A stretch of DNA of 64,000 nt from the NCBI GenBank assembly GCA_023213395.1, contig CM041465.1:86745741-86809740 (forward strand), in the 5' to 3' direction. The notes beneath the pieces were generated by a model, which had not been told where the DNA came from, searched no databases, and saw only the letters and a list, made by a program, of their open reading frames with translations. Each line of letters begins with the position of its first letter. Position 1 is the stretch's first letter. A program made the translations under genes and the position numbers. Shown here piece by piece: positions 48,474-59,759 of the stretch. Source of the stretch: Cycas panzhihuaensis (Eukaryota > Cycadophyta).

Positions 48474-50405
48474 GCAGTTATCATGGTAGAAAACCACGAA
48501 AATATAGGGATGGCGATGATCAACTTTATTGAGATGATGCCTTAGGGAGATAGGCAGACTTTAGGGAGATGTGGATTATTAAAGATCATCAAGATGCCAC
48601 AGTATGCCTCGAACTAGCATCTCCTAGTTGTCATTGTCACCCATTAGGATTGTAGGTGGTATGTATTCCACCTCCTCCAAGTAGTGGACATCACTATCAC
48701 ACTAGGGGACATTCAGAGTATCCTGGGCATGCCAACGGGAGGAGCACTAGCATTACTAGGGGCATTGCCTAGCAATGATGTTGTACATAGGGAGGTATCC
48801 ATATATTTCACGGGCTAGGACGAGTGGGAGAGGCGTAGGATACCAGTTCAGACCATGGTTATATCACAGATTCCTCAGGTGAGGAAGTTGATTACATTGG
48901 GTATTCTATTCTAGATTTCCCAGAAACAGAACTACAGGGATATACGCAGTGGATGGATGGAGACAGTTAAGAGGTGTGAGGTCAGGGAGAGACTGGACTA
49001 GGCTACTCCAATAGCAACGAACATGGTTGCCCAACTATATGCTATCAAAGTGACAAGGAAAGGAAGATTCTCCTACAGTATGTTGATGCAGTGTTGGTTC
49101 TTTAATCACTTTGAGGCGGTAGCACCGCAAGAAGGACCACACCTCATCTTGGAATGGGCTCCCATAGTACATAGGTGGCAAACTCAGTTTAGGGGAATCG
49201 AGGACCAGGCTCACATCAGGCACTCAATGGAGGTGACATCACTAGACCTTTTTACCATGGTGGACTATACGGTAGATCCATATAGAGGGGTAAGGTGGGG
49301 TAGTGATGACGAGGTAGGAAGTGCCCCTGGAGACGGCGATGACGATGATGGTGGTGACAGAGGCGATGGGGCAGGCCCATCGGGAGTAGTAGGTGATGAG
49401 GCAGGTCCATCAGGGACCGTAGGAGGTGAGGCATGGCTCTCAAGAGTTGCAGGAGGAGAGGCAAGTCCATCAGGAGTTGTAAGGAGAGGTAGGCCACCTC
49501 ACACACTAGTGTAGAGACTAAGGGTGGTAGGCAAAGCTTTGGCAGTGGCAGCGGCATTAGTGATAAAGGGAGGAGGAGACATTCTGACAGGCTAGGCAAT
49601 AGGCGAGGTGGTAACCAAGGAGGAGGGGGTACCAACAGCCAAGGGAGGTCCCAAGGAGGAGATAATCGCCAAAACTGAGGAGTCGATTGTCCTAGGAGGT
49701 GAGACACTACCCTTTCTCATCACCCTACGACTATCAGGCATTTAGATAGTTTGCTTTGATTTAGTCTTGAGGTTTTGATATGCATATGGATATGTTGACT
49801 GATGCGTGATATGTTTGGCTTGGTAGGAGTAGCAGGGATGGCAAGGCTTATTAAGGTGATAGTCCGAGAGGTATTCCCCCAGGTCTACACGAAGGGGCAA
49901 CCTCCCATCCAGGTTGGAGAGGAACCACAATCGGTAGGGGCACATACCATGACATTCGCCTCACTAACTAGGGCTAGAGACATATGGGTAACAGAGTCCC
50001 AGGAGCACCAGGCAAGGATGGAACAGCTATAGGGAGAGTTGGACAGGACCCACAAGCAGAGAGACACCTTATGAGGTCGTGTCCAGGTAGTAGAGGCTCA
50101 GGGTAGAGGAGCAGATGGAGATGCAGAGGGCTATATTTGGATAGCCATGCTCGAGGAGCGACTCTGAGGAATAGAGGAGAGGCTCTAATGGGTCGAGGGA
50201 GAGAGGGATTGTGTCCAAGGGCGATACAATTAGTTGGTAGACTAGGTGGCATCAAGGTCATCGCAGAGCAGGACCCAGACATAGATGATAGTGGCGACCC
50301 TAAGGAGGCCTCAGGATGAGGGGATCGAGGCAGGGAGCTCCCAGCGGCGCAGGAGGAGCCTAAGAGGCATGTGATCTCTTGGGGAGAGATCATAGTGACC
50401 AGGAG
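48474..50405 (+). pseudogene. Antisense plant-mobile-domain-like gene, copy A
   Basis: The gene lies on the + strand, opposite to pol. After the acceptor at 48471-48473 the frame reads MVENHENIGMAMINFIEM, LLKIIKMPQYA, TLGDIQSILGMPTGGALALL, ALPSNDVVHREVSIYFTG, QIPQVRKLITLGILF, then an open 163 codons from 49023 (MVAQLYAIKVTRKGRFSY ... APIVHRWQTQFRG). The layout fits the plant mobile domain (a 'TLEDI..ILG.P..G' core). An acidic run, 10-residue AGPSG-type repeats (49371-49484), a GTGAGA donor at 49699, and a coiled coil (49.98-50.3 kb, QEHQARMEQL and following) come next. Several in-frame stops make it a pseudogene. In plants such proteins are implicated in silencing and transposon biology; the role here is unknown. 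Confidence 0.6.
49371..49484 (+). repeat. 30-bp coding minisatellite in antisense gene A
   Basis: Four units of 'gcaggtccatcagggaccgt...', each coding ten residues of type AGPSGTVGGE. Confidence 0.85.
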
Positions 50406-51180
50406 ATAACACTCCATGAGTAGAGGAGCGCCAGAGAGTAGGGTAGGATTAGTTTTGATTGGGAAAGCATCATACCTCTAGGGAGTCACCATATGTTACC
50501 ACATGATTGTACTCCTCCCTATAAGGATTCTAGCTTCCCATGAATGATGTCATGTATGATATATATGATATGATTCTTTATGTATATAGTGAGGGGCCAT
50601 TGGCATCCCATTTGATATATGATGATGCACTTTGTTGTATATTTTGTTTATATGTTTGTATGTATATAGATATAAGTGCACAAGTATGTGAAGGGTTATA
50701 TATGATGATGGTTTTGGCTTGTTGTTATATGGTTTTTGTTATTAGATCATATAGGTGATGCCTAGGCTTTTTTTCATGCAGGGCCATACTCATAGTGGGC
50801 ACACATGACCACCATGAGTGTAGGTGATAGGCACATATGAGGCTAAGAGATGGGGAGTCATACATGTCCATCAAAGGAGCATAGCGGGATATGCAAAAGA
50901 AGCATTGGCGAGAGAAAGTACAGGTACTCAAGTATGCAGTCCTAGTTGGGGTATGTTTTCAAACTTGGGAGTTGCACGAAACCATACACCCAACAAGAAA
51001 GAAGAGTTTCCCTTAGGAGGGAAGCACAAGGTATTACAAAAGAGGATAGAGAGATGAGAGAGCCACCCTAAACAAAAATTCCACCCATGGTTTGGGGGAA
51101 TAAAAATGCATTTAGAGTGGTAGTTTAGGCTCATTTCAGAGCAAGGAAAAAGAGGTGGTATGGCTAACCTATACAGGGGT
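50406..51180 (+). other. Tail of the antisense gene region, copy A
   Basis: AT-rich, with 'tttttttcatgcag' at 50768-50781, a strong splice acceptor. The following bases 'ggccata' recur at the same place in copy B (62021-62034). A further short exon or 3' UTR is therefore likely. No protein motif. Confidence 0.35.
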
Positions 51181-51188
51181 AGAGGTAA

Positions 51189-52304
51189 TCACACGTAGAA
51201 TTTTTTCAGGAATCTTCCATTGATGGCTTTTGCAAATTTAAGGCCTTCCAAGGTTGCAATCCTGTAAGCACTGTTATGGAGGTCCTTGAGAACGACAAAG
51301 GGTCCAACCCACTTAGGTCCAAACTTAGACAAATGATCATGGAGATATTCTAGCTTGAGGACATGGTCTCTAGGATGCAAAGGACAAGGGCGAAGCCATT
51401 TGTCATATGTTCTTTGCACCCTAGCCTTAGAGGCTAGATTCACTTGGTATGCGATCGAGCGTTTCTCATCAAGGGCTTCAAGGTCTAAGAGATGAGCCTG
51501 ATGGAGAGACTCGTCATTGACAAGACCCCGAATGGAGACCTATAAAGAAGGGATCTCAACTTCAAGTGGGAGGACAACCTTTGTTCCATACACAAGGGAA
51601 AAAAGAGTCATCCCTATAGTTGTGCAGATGGATGTGCGATACGCCCATAAGGTAGAAGAGAGTTAAAGATGCCAATCCCTTTAGGATTAGGTAACAATTT
51701 TCTTTAAAATATTTATAAGGGTTTTGTTAAATGACTTTACTTAGCCATTGGCCTAAGGGTAATAAGGAGAGGAGAATTTGTGAGAAATCTTAAATTTCTC
51801 ACAAAGTTCATCTTTATTGTCTATGATCAAGACATCGGGGACCCCAAACCAACAAATGGTGTGCTAGTATATGAAGGTGGCTATCATCTTGCTAGAAGTG
51901 GAAGATAGAGGGACCACTTCTACCCATTTAGTAAAGTATTCTATTGCAGTTAAGATGAACTTATGCTGCGATGAGGAAGGGGGAGTTATGGCCCTAATGA
52001 GGTCTAGTCCCCATTGTGAGAAGGGTCAGGAAGAGATGATGGGATGTAAATCCTTAGAAGTCAAGTGGGTGATGTCGGCATTCTTTTGATACCGATGACA
52101 CCGCAGGGCATAAGCATAGGCATCCTTGAAAAGGGACGACCAATAATACCCCATACAAAGGATCCTTTGGGCCATGGATTGGCCCCAAAAATGACCCCTG
52201 CAAATTCCATGATGGCATTTGCAAAGTATTTGGCTCGCTTCATCGGGGTTGACACAGCGGAGAAGGATCCCATCAAAGGACCTCTTGTACAAAACTTCTC
52301 CCAT
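51189..52304 (-). pseudogene. pol: Integrase of copy A
   Basis: Domains in order on the - strand: an H2C2 zinc-binding start (CKCHHGICRGHFWGQ ... ALRCHRYQ, 52304-52060), a catalytic core (HKFILTAIEYFTKWVEVVPL, then FGVPDVLIIDN and KFKISHKFSSPYYP), and a C-terminal domain (LHPRDHVLKLEYLHDHL ... KFGPKWVGPFVVLKDLH ... AYRIATLEGLKF). Position one of the DDE triad is Glu (AIEYF instead of VDYF), and in the third block the usual E is Lys (VKSFNK). About eight residues after IIDN are deleted relative to copy B. Stops interrupt the core. It could not have integrated DNA in this state. Downstream is the antisense gene rather than the 3' LTR. Confidence 0.75.
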
Positions 52305-52628
52305 AAGGAAATATTGTCTAACAGTCGCTTGAATACATGACCTAACCTTGATGCTTACTTCGGGACAATATTACTGCTTAATGAGGTATCACACAATGTC
52401 CCCATACCACTTGCTATCAGTGAGTGGATGAGGGGAGGAATTCTGAATAGCCAAGATGGGATCGTCGAGCAAGGAATCATCGATAGGAGTGTTAGAAAGG
52501 TTTGGGATAGGGGTATCGGTAAGTTATTCGGCAATTACCATCCATTTTTTTGATTTCCTGTTGACAATTTAGAGATCAAATTACTGAAGGAGGATGACCC
52601 ACTTGCTAGTTCTACTTGTCAGGTTAGA

Positions 52629-53000
52629 TCAGGTTAATAAGTACCTCAAGGGATCATACTGCATGATCACCCGAGTAGTATTTATAAGTAAGTAGTGCAT
52701 GAACTTCTTAGTAGTGTATACCAAGGAGAGGCATTCCTTCTCAGTGGGAAGAATAGTTAAGTTCGACAGCCATGAGGGTGTGATTGATAAAGTAAATGGC
52801 CCTTTCAGTTCCTGAGTCATCCTCTGGGGCTAGCATGGCACCCAAAGATTCATTGGTAACTAAAGTATATAAGATGAAAGGCCTGTTAAAGAGAGGAGGC
52901 ATCAAAGTTGGGGCAGAATCAAGGGCTTCCTTGAGCTCCTCGAAGGCTTGTTGGGCCTTTGCAGACTAAATAAATGAGGCCCCTTTCTTTAACATGTTGG
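52629..53000 (-). pseudogene. pol: Gypsy-type RNase H of copy A
   Basis: The - strand has TEKECLSLVYTTKKFMHYLL and QYDPLRYLL, which match the RNase H linked to Ty3/gypsy RT (T..EKE.LA.V...KK.RHYLL ... TD..PL.YLL). The 5' half is scattered over frames with stops. About 325 bp separate it from the integrase zinc region. That gap reads as an ordinary linker (PIPNLSNTPIDDSLLDDPIL) with no second RNase H, where other Tat elements have one. Confidence 0.6.
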
Positions 53001-53079
53001 TAAGGGGCTTCACATTTATGATAAAATTCACCAAGAAATGCCTAAGGAAACCTAACCTACCCAAGAACGACTTGATTTA

Positions 53080-53890
53080 TCATTGGGTTCTAGGAGGTGG
53101 CATGTCAAGGATGACCCTGACTTTATCGGGATCGATTTGAATACCTTGTTTTGAAATAAGGAATCCAAGGAGTTTGCCAACTGTCATAAGAAATACACAT
53201 TTGAGGGGGTTTAGATTTACGTGATGCTTGTGGTATCGTGTGAAGATGGCCCACAAATCGATAGGATGGTGGGCCCTAATGCATGAGAGGCCCATCATAT
53301 CATTTATAAAAACCTCTAAGGTTTTGTTGATAAGGTCATGAAAAACAAATTACATCATCCTTTAATAAGTGGCACCTGCATTCTAAAGCCCAAAGGGCAT
53401 CACTTTATAAGTGAAGGTACCTCAAGGTATAGTGAAGGCCATCTTATGACAGTCTTCAGGGGAGAGTTGTATTTGGTTATATTTTTAGAAGCCGTCCATC
53501 AAGGACATAACTTCAAAACCAACAGTTCGATGGATGATTTGATCGATAAAGGGGAGAGGAAAATTATCCTTAGGACATGCATTATTGATATCATGAAAAT
53601 CAATGCATATCCTAATTGTCCTGTTCTTTTTGGCAATGGGAATAATATCCGATACCCACTTGGGGTAGTTGATGGAAGTAATCAATCCTGCGTCTAGGAG
53701 TTTCTCAACTTCCATCTTGATGGCAGCTAAAAGTTTTGGATGAAGAGAGTGTTGCTTCTGCCACATAGGGCGAGCACCCAGAATAGTGGTGAGATTGTGG
53801 GTGATGATAGAAGGGCCTATCCCCTTCATATCAAAGTAGTCCCATGTGAAAACATCACAGAATTCCTAAAGTAGAAGGGTGTACTCCTTC
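53080..53890 (-). pseudogene. pol: Reverse transcriptase of copy A
   Basis: The - strand frame 53829-53485 reads EVEKLLDAGLITSINYPKWV, IPIAKKNRTIRICIDFHDIN, NACPKDNFPLPFIDQII and VMSLMDGF, the first half of a Tat-type RT. A stop replaces the Ser/Gly after DGF. Further on come KYNQIQL, MPFGLQNAGATY, EVFINDMMG and KCVFLMTVGKLLGFLISKQG. In the catalytic YVDD box the sequence is FIND: the first Asp of the pair has become Asn. The DGF aspartate remains. At least four stops break the enzyme. It would have copied element RNA into DNA inside the particle. Confidence 0.75.
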
Positions 53891-54764
53891 ATTTCATCAG
53901 GAGAACATTCTACTCCCACCTTTATAACTTTGTTGGGGACGAGGACGATGTCCCTAGTTGCCCCCATGCACATGGCATTCCCCTCCTCAAAGTGAAAGGG
54001 GGCTCGTTCAACAGGAGGGTGCGAAGGAGGAATTGGGTTCAGGTAGGCAAGAGGTGACCCAATGGCTAAGATCTTCTAGTGACCAAGCCTATGGTGACTA
54101 GGAGAGAAATTGGGCATGAAGCTCGCCAAATGCTCAAGCAAAGCCTCATCATTCTCAAAGTAGTCTACCCCATAGATAACCATACTTTGAGAAGACGAGG
54201 GGTGAGAGGTTGAAGGGACGATAAGCCGTAGTGATCGACCCACCACTCAATGTACTCGAGGAACTCTTCAGAAGAGTAAAAAAGAGACTCCTCATGATGG
54301 GTATCGAGAGGGTGCTCCACCCCATTGTTAGAGGGAGGTGATAGGGTGGAAGAAAAGATGGTAGGGGGAGATGCATAATAGGCAAGAGTAAGAACATATG
54401 ACCTAAGAGGAAAATGGGTCTCCTCAAAAGAAGGTATTTCAGGTGGAGGCCTAGAACAGAGAGAGCTTTCCCCATTAGTGTTTAGGAAGGAGATGGGATG
54501 AGGAAGATCCTCATCCTTGCCGTCAGACTCAACATCACTAAAAATAGTGAGATATCAGTAGCTCCCCACACCAATAGGGGCCAAGCAGATGAGATTTGAG
54601 GAAGAAGGGAAAGGACCCTCTTTTAGGCTGGATGAGCCAGGAGTATCGATTGAGCAAGCAAAAGCGTGGGCGGATGGGATCTTATCGCCCTTTGCCTTGT
54701 TGCAAGCTGCTTGACGAGGTTGACGAGATTGCTTGGTGGGAGGAGGCTCTCTAGAGACAACCTT
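53891..54764 (-). other. Spacer between protease and RT, copy A
   Basis: Stops in all frames; the open frame at 54475-54155 is Leu/Pro-rich and resembles no domain I know. Tat elements often have a poorly conserved linker here. Part of it (about 54.1 kb) aligns with about 11.45 kb in copy C. Confidence 0.4.
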
Positions 54765-55092
54765 TATTCACCCCTCATGGATGAATTTAAGTTGTCCCCA
54801 ATGGGATAAGCACATGACACCCATTTGGTCGATCCATGGGCATCCTAACAAAAGGTTATAGTCGATGTCAACATTGAGAACTATAATGTCAGTGAGGACA
54901 ATTTTATCCTTGAGAGTGAGTGGAATAGACACCGATCCTAAGGGTGTCTTTTCACTACCGCCGTAGCCTTGACATCACCATGGGACAGGCTTGAGGGCTA
55001 AAATGCCAAGATCTTGCATGATGCACAAGGGCATGGCATTAACATAAGAACCATTATCTATAATAGCCCTTTATAGAGTGTAGTCAGGTGTG
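54765..55092 (-). pseudogene. pol: Retropepsin of copy A
   Basis: The - strand reads AIIDNGSYVNAMPLCIMQDL, GYGGSEKTPLGSVSIPLTLK, DIIVLNVDIDYNLLLGCPW, then HWGQLKFIHEG. This is the Tat-type aspartic protease: D-N-G-S stands where DTG(A/S) is expected, and LLLGCPW is the conserved C-terminal block. One stop (W*C) lies in the middle. DNG instead of DTG may already impair activity. It processes Gag-Pol in intact elements. The 330 bp upstream lead directly into the leader and LTR, with no gag. Confidence 0.7.
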
Positions 55093-55423
55093 TTAATTGT
55101 TATGGTAAAAGGATAGTGCCATTATTGTTTCCTTTCACCGGATGAGGTAAGATCTTTGGGATCAAAGGAGATGACAGGTCCATGACTTGGAGTGACATCC
55201 AAGGCATGAATGGATGCATTAACCAACCTTAAAGCTTCCAAAAGAAGGGTGCATTATTTAGGGTAGCTTCTCAAGATGTTGGAGCTGCGTCTGCGGGATG
55301 GTCACTATACTTGATAGGGATTGAGGTGGTCAACAACTGAAGCTGGGGGGTATGAATGAAGACCTATAAGCAAAAGGGAACACCACACATGGTGTCCGTG
55401 CATTGAAGCGTGAGTTCAGGACC

Positions 55424-58067
55424 TGTGAATGGTGCCTAGCTACCTCGAAGTAGCTTTTAAGTCTGAGAGGGAAGACACACGCAGGGGTATCCTGGATGGT
55501 CTCAAAGAGGAAGGTCCTCCTACCTTTTGATGGCCGTAAGGGAAGAGGAGGAATCCTCAATAAAGAGGTTCCTATGACAAAGGAACACAAGATGAAAGGG
55601 TATAGGCAAAGGGCCTAGGATGAATGTAGATGGGCTTCCCTAGGCTAATTGGTCTAAGCAAATCTAACCAAGGGAAGGAGTAAAGAAAAAGGGCTAAAAG
55701 CTACTCTCTCTTTCTCTCTCTTTTTCATTCAACAATAAAAGGGCAAGAGAAAAAAGAACAAGCGTCTTGTATGCATTTAAGCAAGCAACTGAATGAAGTG
55801 CAACTATGGGTACTTTCAAGTTAGATTAGAGAAAGGGGAGGAATGGAGTCCTTACTATGCCCTCTTCCTATGAGGAACAAGCATATAACATACTTATGCA
55901 AAATAAATGTAAGTAGTTAATTTATTATCTTTTTTGCTTTTACGTGATTTATTAAACAAATGCAATAGATTTTAGATAAGAACAAAAAAAGGGGAAAGGG
56001 CGGATAGAGAGGGATGATGCGTACTTAGGAAGTGTAGCGATTGATGGAGAGCCTCACTTGTGTGCAACGTACACCCTCTCACCAATAGTTGGTGCGTGAC
56101 CAAGGTTGGTGTGGAAAATAGGGGCTTCCTTACCTTCCCCTTATAAAAGACAAAGCAAAATGGAAAAGCAAGGAAAGCAAGTAAACGTACCAAGAAGCAA
56201 GCAAAGAGAAAGAGAAAAGAAGGGTAAAGGCTTACCCGAAGTCAAACGTCCTTCCTCTTCACAGATGTTGCTTCAAACCTGCATCCACAAGAGTCTTTCC
56301 CTTCCAAGAAGGGGCTGCAAGAAACTATATATGCAAATATATAATATGAATGCTAAAATGTTATATTTTAGGTTATAGTAACTACTACTGAAAATAATTC
56401 TACTTTCTTCAAAGTAAAACCATGCATACCAAGTAAGAAGGGAAAGGGTAGCCTCAGGAAGGCAAAACCCTCAGCTAAAGGTTCTTCACATAGCTTCAAA
56501 GTACAACAAGGTAAGGGTTATGTGACAGTCTATGGATAACCAATAGGCATGGGGTTGAATGATGTAGGATGTAAGAGAGAAGCTTAGGTAACAGAGTCGC
56601 TCTGGACAGTGAACCGCCATGCAAGTCTCACCGAAGATCTGAATGGATATCAGGCAAGGTTAGGGGCATAGAGAAGGCCCAAAAGAAGGGCGTGCGAGCC
56701 TGGAATCATCGTAGCAAGGGTTACATATGCTGATATCTAGCGCAGGCTAGGATTCCACCCACTCCTAGTTAACTCAAGGAAAGCATGGACGTAAGAGAGG
56801 AAGGATGGGAAGGGGTTTGCCTTTGGGGAGTAGGTCTATCTAAGATAGATCCCACCTTACTTCCTTTGCCTAACCCTTGTGAGCCCTCTCCCGCAACTTT
56901 CTTAAAGAAAACCAGTAGAGAAATAGGATGGAAACCAAGGGATACAGAGCCAAACACAAGGAAAGACAATCCTTACTACAACCAAAGGGCAAAAGAGAAG
57001 GAAAATACACTTTGAAATAAGTTCTAATGGAATAAATACATATTAAATCATGAAAATAAGATAAAGGGTACCTACTGGGCTAAGTTTAGGGAAGATTTAC
57101 CCCTGCAACCAATGAAGGAGAGTAGGTCCTGGAGGGTGTTTCCCAAAGAGGAGTTGTAGAGGACACTTGCTGGGTGGAGTTGAGGAAGAACCAAAGAGAT
57201 CTTGCTTGGAAGTGCTTGGAGGAGGGTCTCCCACCATGAAACAGAGCTATTGTAGGCGGATCTTAAGCTAGAACAGTAGAAAACATAGAGTTGTAGGTGC
57301 ACCTGTGGAGGAGAGGAGGAAGAAAGCAGAAATACAGCAGTAAAATGTGACGTTTGAGAGCCAAGAGATGTGAAATGATAAACTTTTTGGGATTTATACT
57401 CATCTCAACCCTAATCGAGCGATTAGGGTGCAAATAGGGTCGAGTTGGTCCCTTGTCCACATGGTAATTCCGTGAAAACAATAAGAATTGCCATGGCAGA
57501 TTAAAAAACAAAGTGCAACAGTTGCACCGTAGTAAACTTTGTGGTATCGCTTAGTTTACAGCGGTGCGAGACTAGAATGCCAAAATGGTAATGGTTCAGG
57601 TTCTGGGAGCCCTAAAAGAGGTGTGGTAGGCCAAGGAGGGGGCTAGCCCTCCTGTCCAAGTGGCTGGGGATAGTCCAGGTGATGTGAGAACTAGACCAAA
57701 TGAGGCATCAGGGGTTAGAATTCCCAGAAAGGTCGTGATAGGGAAATAAGATTAGGGTATGAATGGGTCATACAAGTCAAGTGAGGCTTGAGGTGATGTG
57801 GAGGTGGCACGGAGGGTCGTAAGGTGCCATGGGGATGCCTACCTTATGGAAAGATAGGTCCCGCGGGTCATCATAGGCTAACAATATGATAAGCAGCATG
57901 ATCAAGCAATGGATATAAGGCGATCATACAAATGAAGTAATCAATTGTGCAATGAGGCAATGCTTCTATCTACCTTTCCAAAGAAACAATAAAAGTGAAA
58001 AGGGAGAAGCATAATTGTGCTTACCTAAGTCAACTTGTCTATATCCATTCCTGGTAGCTAGGAAACA
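55424..58067 (-). mobile_element. LTR between copies A and B (5' LTR of A and 3' LTR of B)
   Basis: Its right end (58067, CA) is followed by 'ctacccccttgg', the polypurine tract of copy B. Its left end (about 55424, 'tgtgaatgg') borders the leader of copy A. It therefore serves as both the 5' LTR of A and the 3' LTR of B. It is 2.64 kb, related over its left third to copy E (1-1025 reversed) and over its right third to 44.9-46.3 kb. Incidental open frames only. Confidence 0.55.
57534..57557. repeat. 24-bp palindrome-like motif, shared LTR
   Basis: Arms AAACT/AGTTT around 'gtggtatcgc'; followed by 'acagcggtgcgag', as after the copy in LTR A. Confidence 0.7.
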
Positions 58068-58145
58068 CTACCCCCTTGGCAGCAGAGCCTCGCCACTCAG
58101 AAGCATGGTGCGATGGCAAATGCTGGCAACAAACTGTCAGTAGCA

Positions 58146-58164
58146 CATATATATATATATATAT
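58146..58164. repeat. (AT)n microsatellite
   Basis: About nine AT units between the polypurine tract and RNase H of copy B. Confidence 0.9.
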
Positions 58165-58499
58165 CGATCATGATCACAATAAAAGTCAAGGGTATCGATG
58201 AGTGTCATGGTGGAATGTATGGATATAAGGATAAGGGTGGAGACAACATAGGGGCTGCCTATGTGCCACCTGAAAATCGATTGGAAGCTATGACGGATGA
58301 GAGGGATGCCCCCATCGTAAGAGTGCAAAGAGAAATGCATGATGATATCAGGAGGAAAGGGTAAATGAGCAAACTTGATAGTCACTATAGTTTAACCTCA
58401 TTAGCGGCTAGCTTTCAGAGTTGTGAATGGATCACAGAGTGAGATGCAAGATGGCCCAAGACTTGGGCACAAGGTGACCAGACAAGTCTCTCAAGGGTG

Positions 58500-58935
58500 G
58501 TCAACAAGAAGAGGAAGGCAACACTTAAGGATGAGGTGAACGAGGTTGTCTACCTCAGCGTTGAGGGCCCGAGGGATGTGTCAGATGTTGACAGACTAAA
58601 AACCAGCTGAAAACCAGCCAATAGGGACGTAGCAGTTGAAGCGAGAGCTCTCACACATAGGCATCGCACTTGATAAACTTGGGTAAGATGGGACGCCACC
58701 ACCTGGGAGTCGCAAAGAAGAACAATAGATCTATGGTGAAAGCAGAGTGCATTAGTGAGGGCTTCAATAATGGCCATGTACTCAGCTTCGTTATTGGTGG
58801 CCTCGGGGAGGAAGATTCCGGAACATAAAAAATCATATCCGGAAGGGTCACAAAGAATCCATATGGCGGCAGAGGGATCAGGATTACCGCGGCTTCTGTC
58901 GTCGGTGAAAATGAAGAGAGTCATGGAGGAGAAAA
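58500..58935 (-). pseudogene. Archaeal-type RNase H, copy B
   Basis: This is the best preserved copy. One frame reads FIFTDDRSRGNPDPSAAIWI, FLCSGIFLPEATNNEAEYMA and IVLLCDSQVVASHLTQVYQV, carrying the first three catalytic acids (D, E, D). A frameshift near 58.59 kb throws the C-terminal HIPRALNAEVDNLVHLILK, with the fourth site, into the next frame. DDR replaces the usual DGG/DGS at the first motif. The family is RVT_3, also present in Tat retroelements. It sits 3' of the antisense gene and next to the polypurine tract, the same place as in A and C. Confidence 0.75.
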
Positions 58936-59589
58936 GAAAGTGTCTCAGTAGAGAAAATGTATAATAGAGTTGGAGTCCAAGCAAAAGATGCTCGTATGGC
59001 TGGCAATGGTGGCCGTGAAGGGTAGGAGGACCTAGCAATGAGGTTACCCAAGGACAGGAGTAGGCTATCTGACCACTGGCAGAGAGCAGGCAGCGAAACG
59101 GGTACCCTGGGATGCCAAAGGTTACTTAAGAAAGCAAAGAGTGACCCTAAACGGGGGGAGCATTCCTTTTGGAGACCCCAGAGGCATGAACGGGTTGTAA
59201 AAACGAGTCTAGGATGGTGAAACGAGCCAAATGAGTATAAACTTAGGCATGCACGAGAGTAGCATGCAAAACGAGACCTAGTGAGTGGATCGTTGAAACC
59301 CTGTCCCATCTTGTGATTTAAAGTTCGTTGCTTTTTAATGCTTTTTAGTGTAGTTTTGGGCCCCATAAGGGCGAGAAATGATCTTCCGGAGTCCAAACTG
59401 GACCTAGAGAGAGGCGGGATTGGGGCATTAGGTAGCCCTGGGCCTAGTGGGCCTGGCTGTGGCTCGCTTTAGAAAATTTTTTGAGTTTTTTGGGTGGGAA
59501 ACCTCCCTTTTTGGGGTGATATTCAACGATGGTAGATTGTGGTGAAGCGATCTTTACCGTGGGGCCCCGATTACCATGGGACCCGTGTC

Positions 59590-59613
59590 AAACTTCGCAG
59601 TACCATGAAGTTT
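59590..59613. repeat. 24-bp palindrome-like motif, upstream of antisense gene B
   Basis: Arms AAACTTC / GAAGTTT around 'gcagtaccat'; followed by 'agcatggtgcgaag', as in the LTR copies. Confidence 0.8.
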
Positions 59614-59759
59614 AGCATGGTGCGAAGGCAGAACTGATGAAAAATAAAGATGGGGGCCCAAGGGTCCCCAAATCTTAATTGAATGAGGCTGAGAGACAGT
59701 CCAGAGGATATGGGTATGAGTGTGAGTCAGGGTATGACTTGTTTCATGGTGTTTTACAG

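Larger units (their letters stand above)
44880..58067 (-). mobile_element. Tat-like Ty3/gypsy copy A (gag missing)
   Basis: On the - strand from the right: LTR 58067-55424, leader, protease, RT, RNase H, integrase, the antisense plant-mobile-domain-like gene (+), archaeal-type RNase H, polypurine tract, and 3' LTR 46329-44880. Only about 330 bp separate the protease from the leader, whereas copy C has 3 kb including gag there. Gag is therefore deleted. The left LTR is about 1.45 kb against 2.6 kb for the right one, so it is truncated at the left. Confidence 0.7.

Noticed and set aside
48299-48523. Open - strand frame rich in Leu/Trp upstream of the antisense gene
   Set aside because: It lies on the shadow strand of the antisense gene's leader and contains no motif; not shared by copy B.
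49252-49707. 151-codon Leu/Pro/His-rich frame on the - strand
   Set aside because: Reverse-strand shadow of the GPSG repeat region; its composition is explained by complementing GGT/GCA-rich codons.
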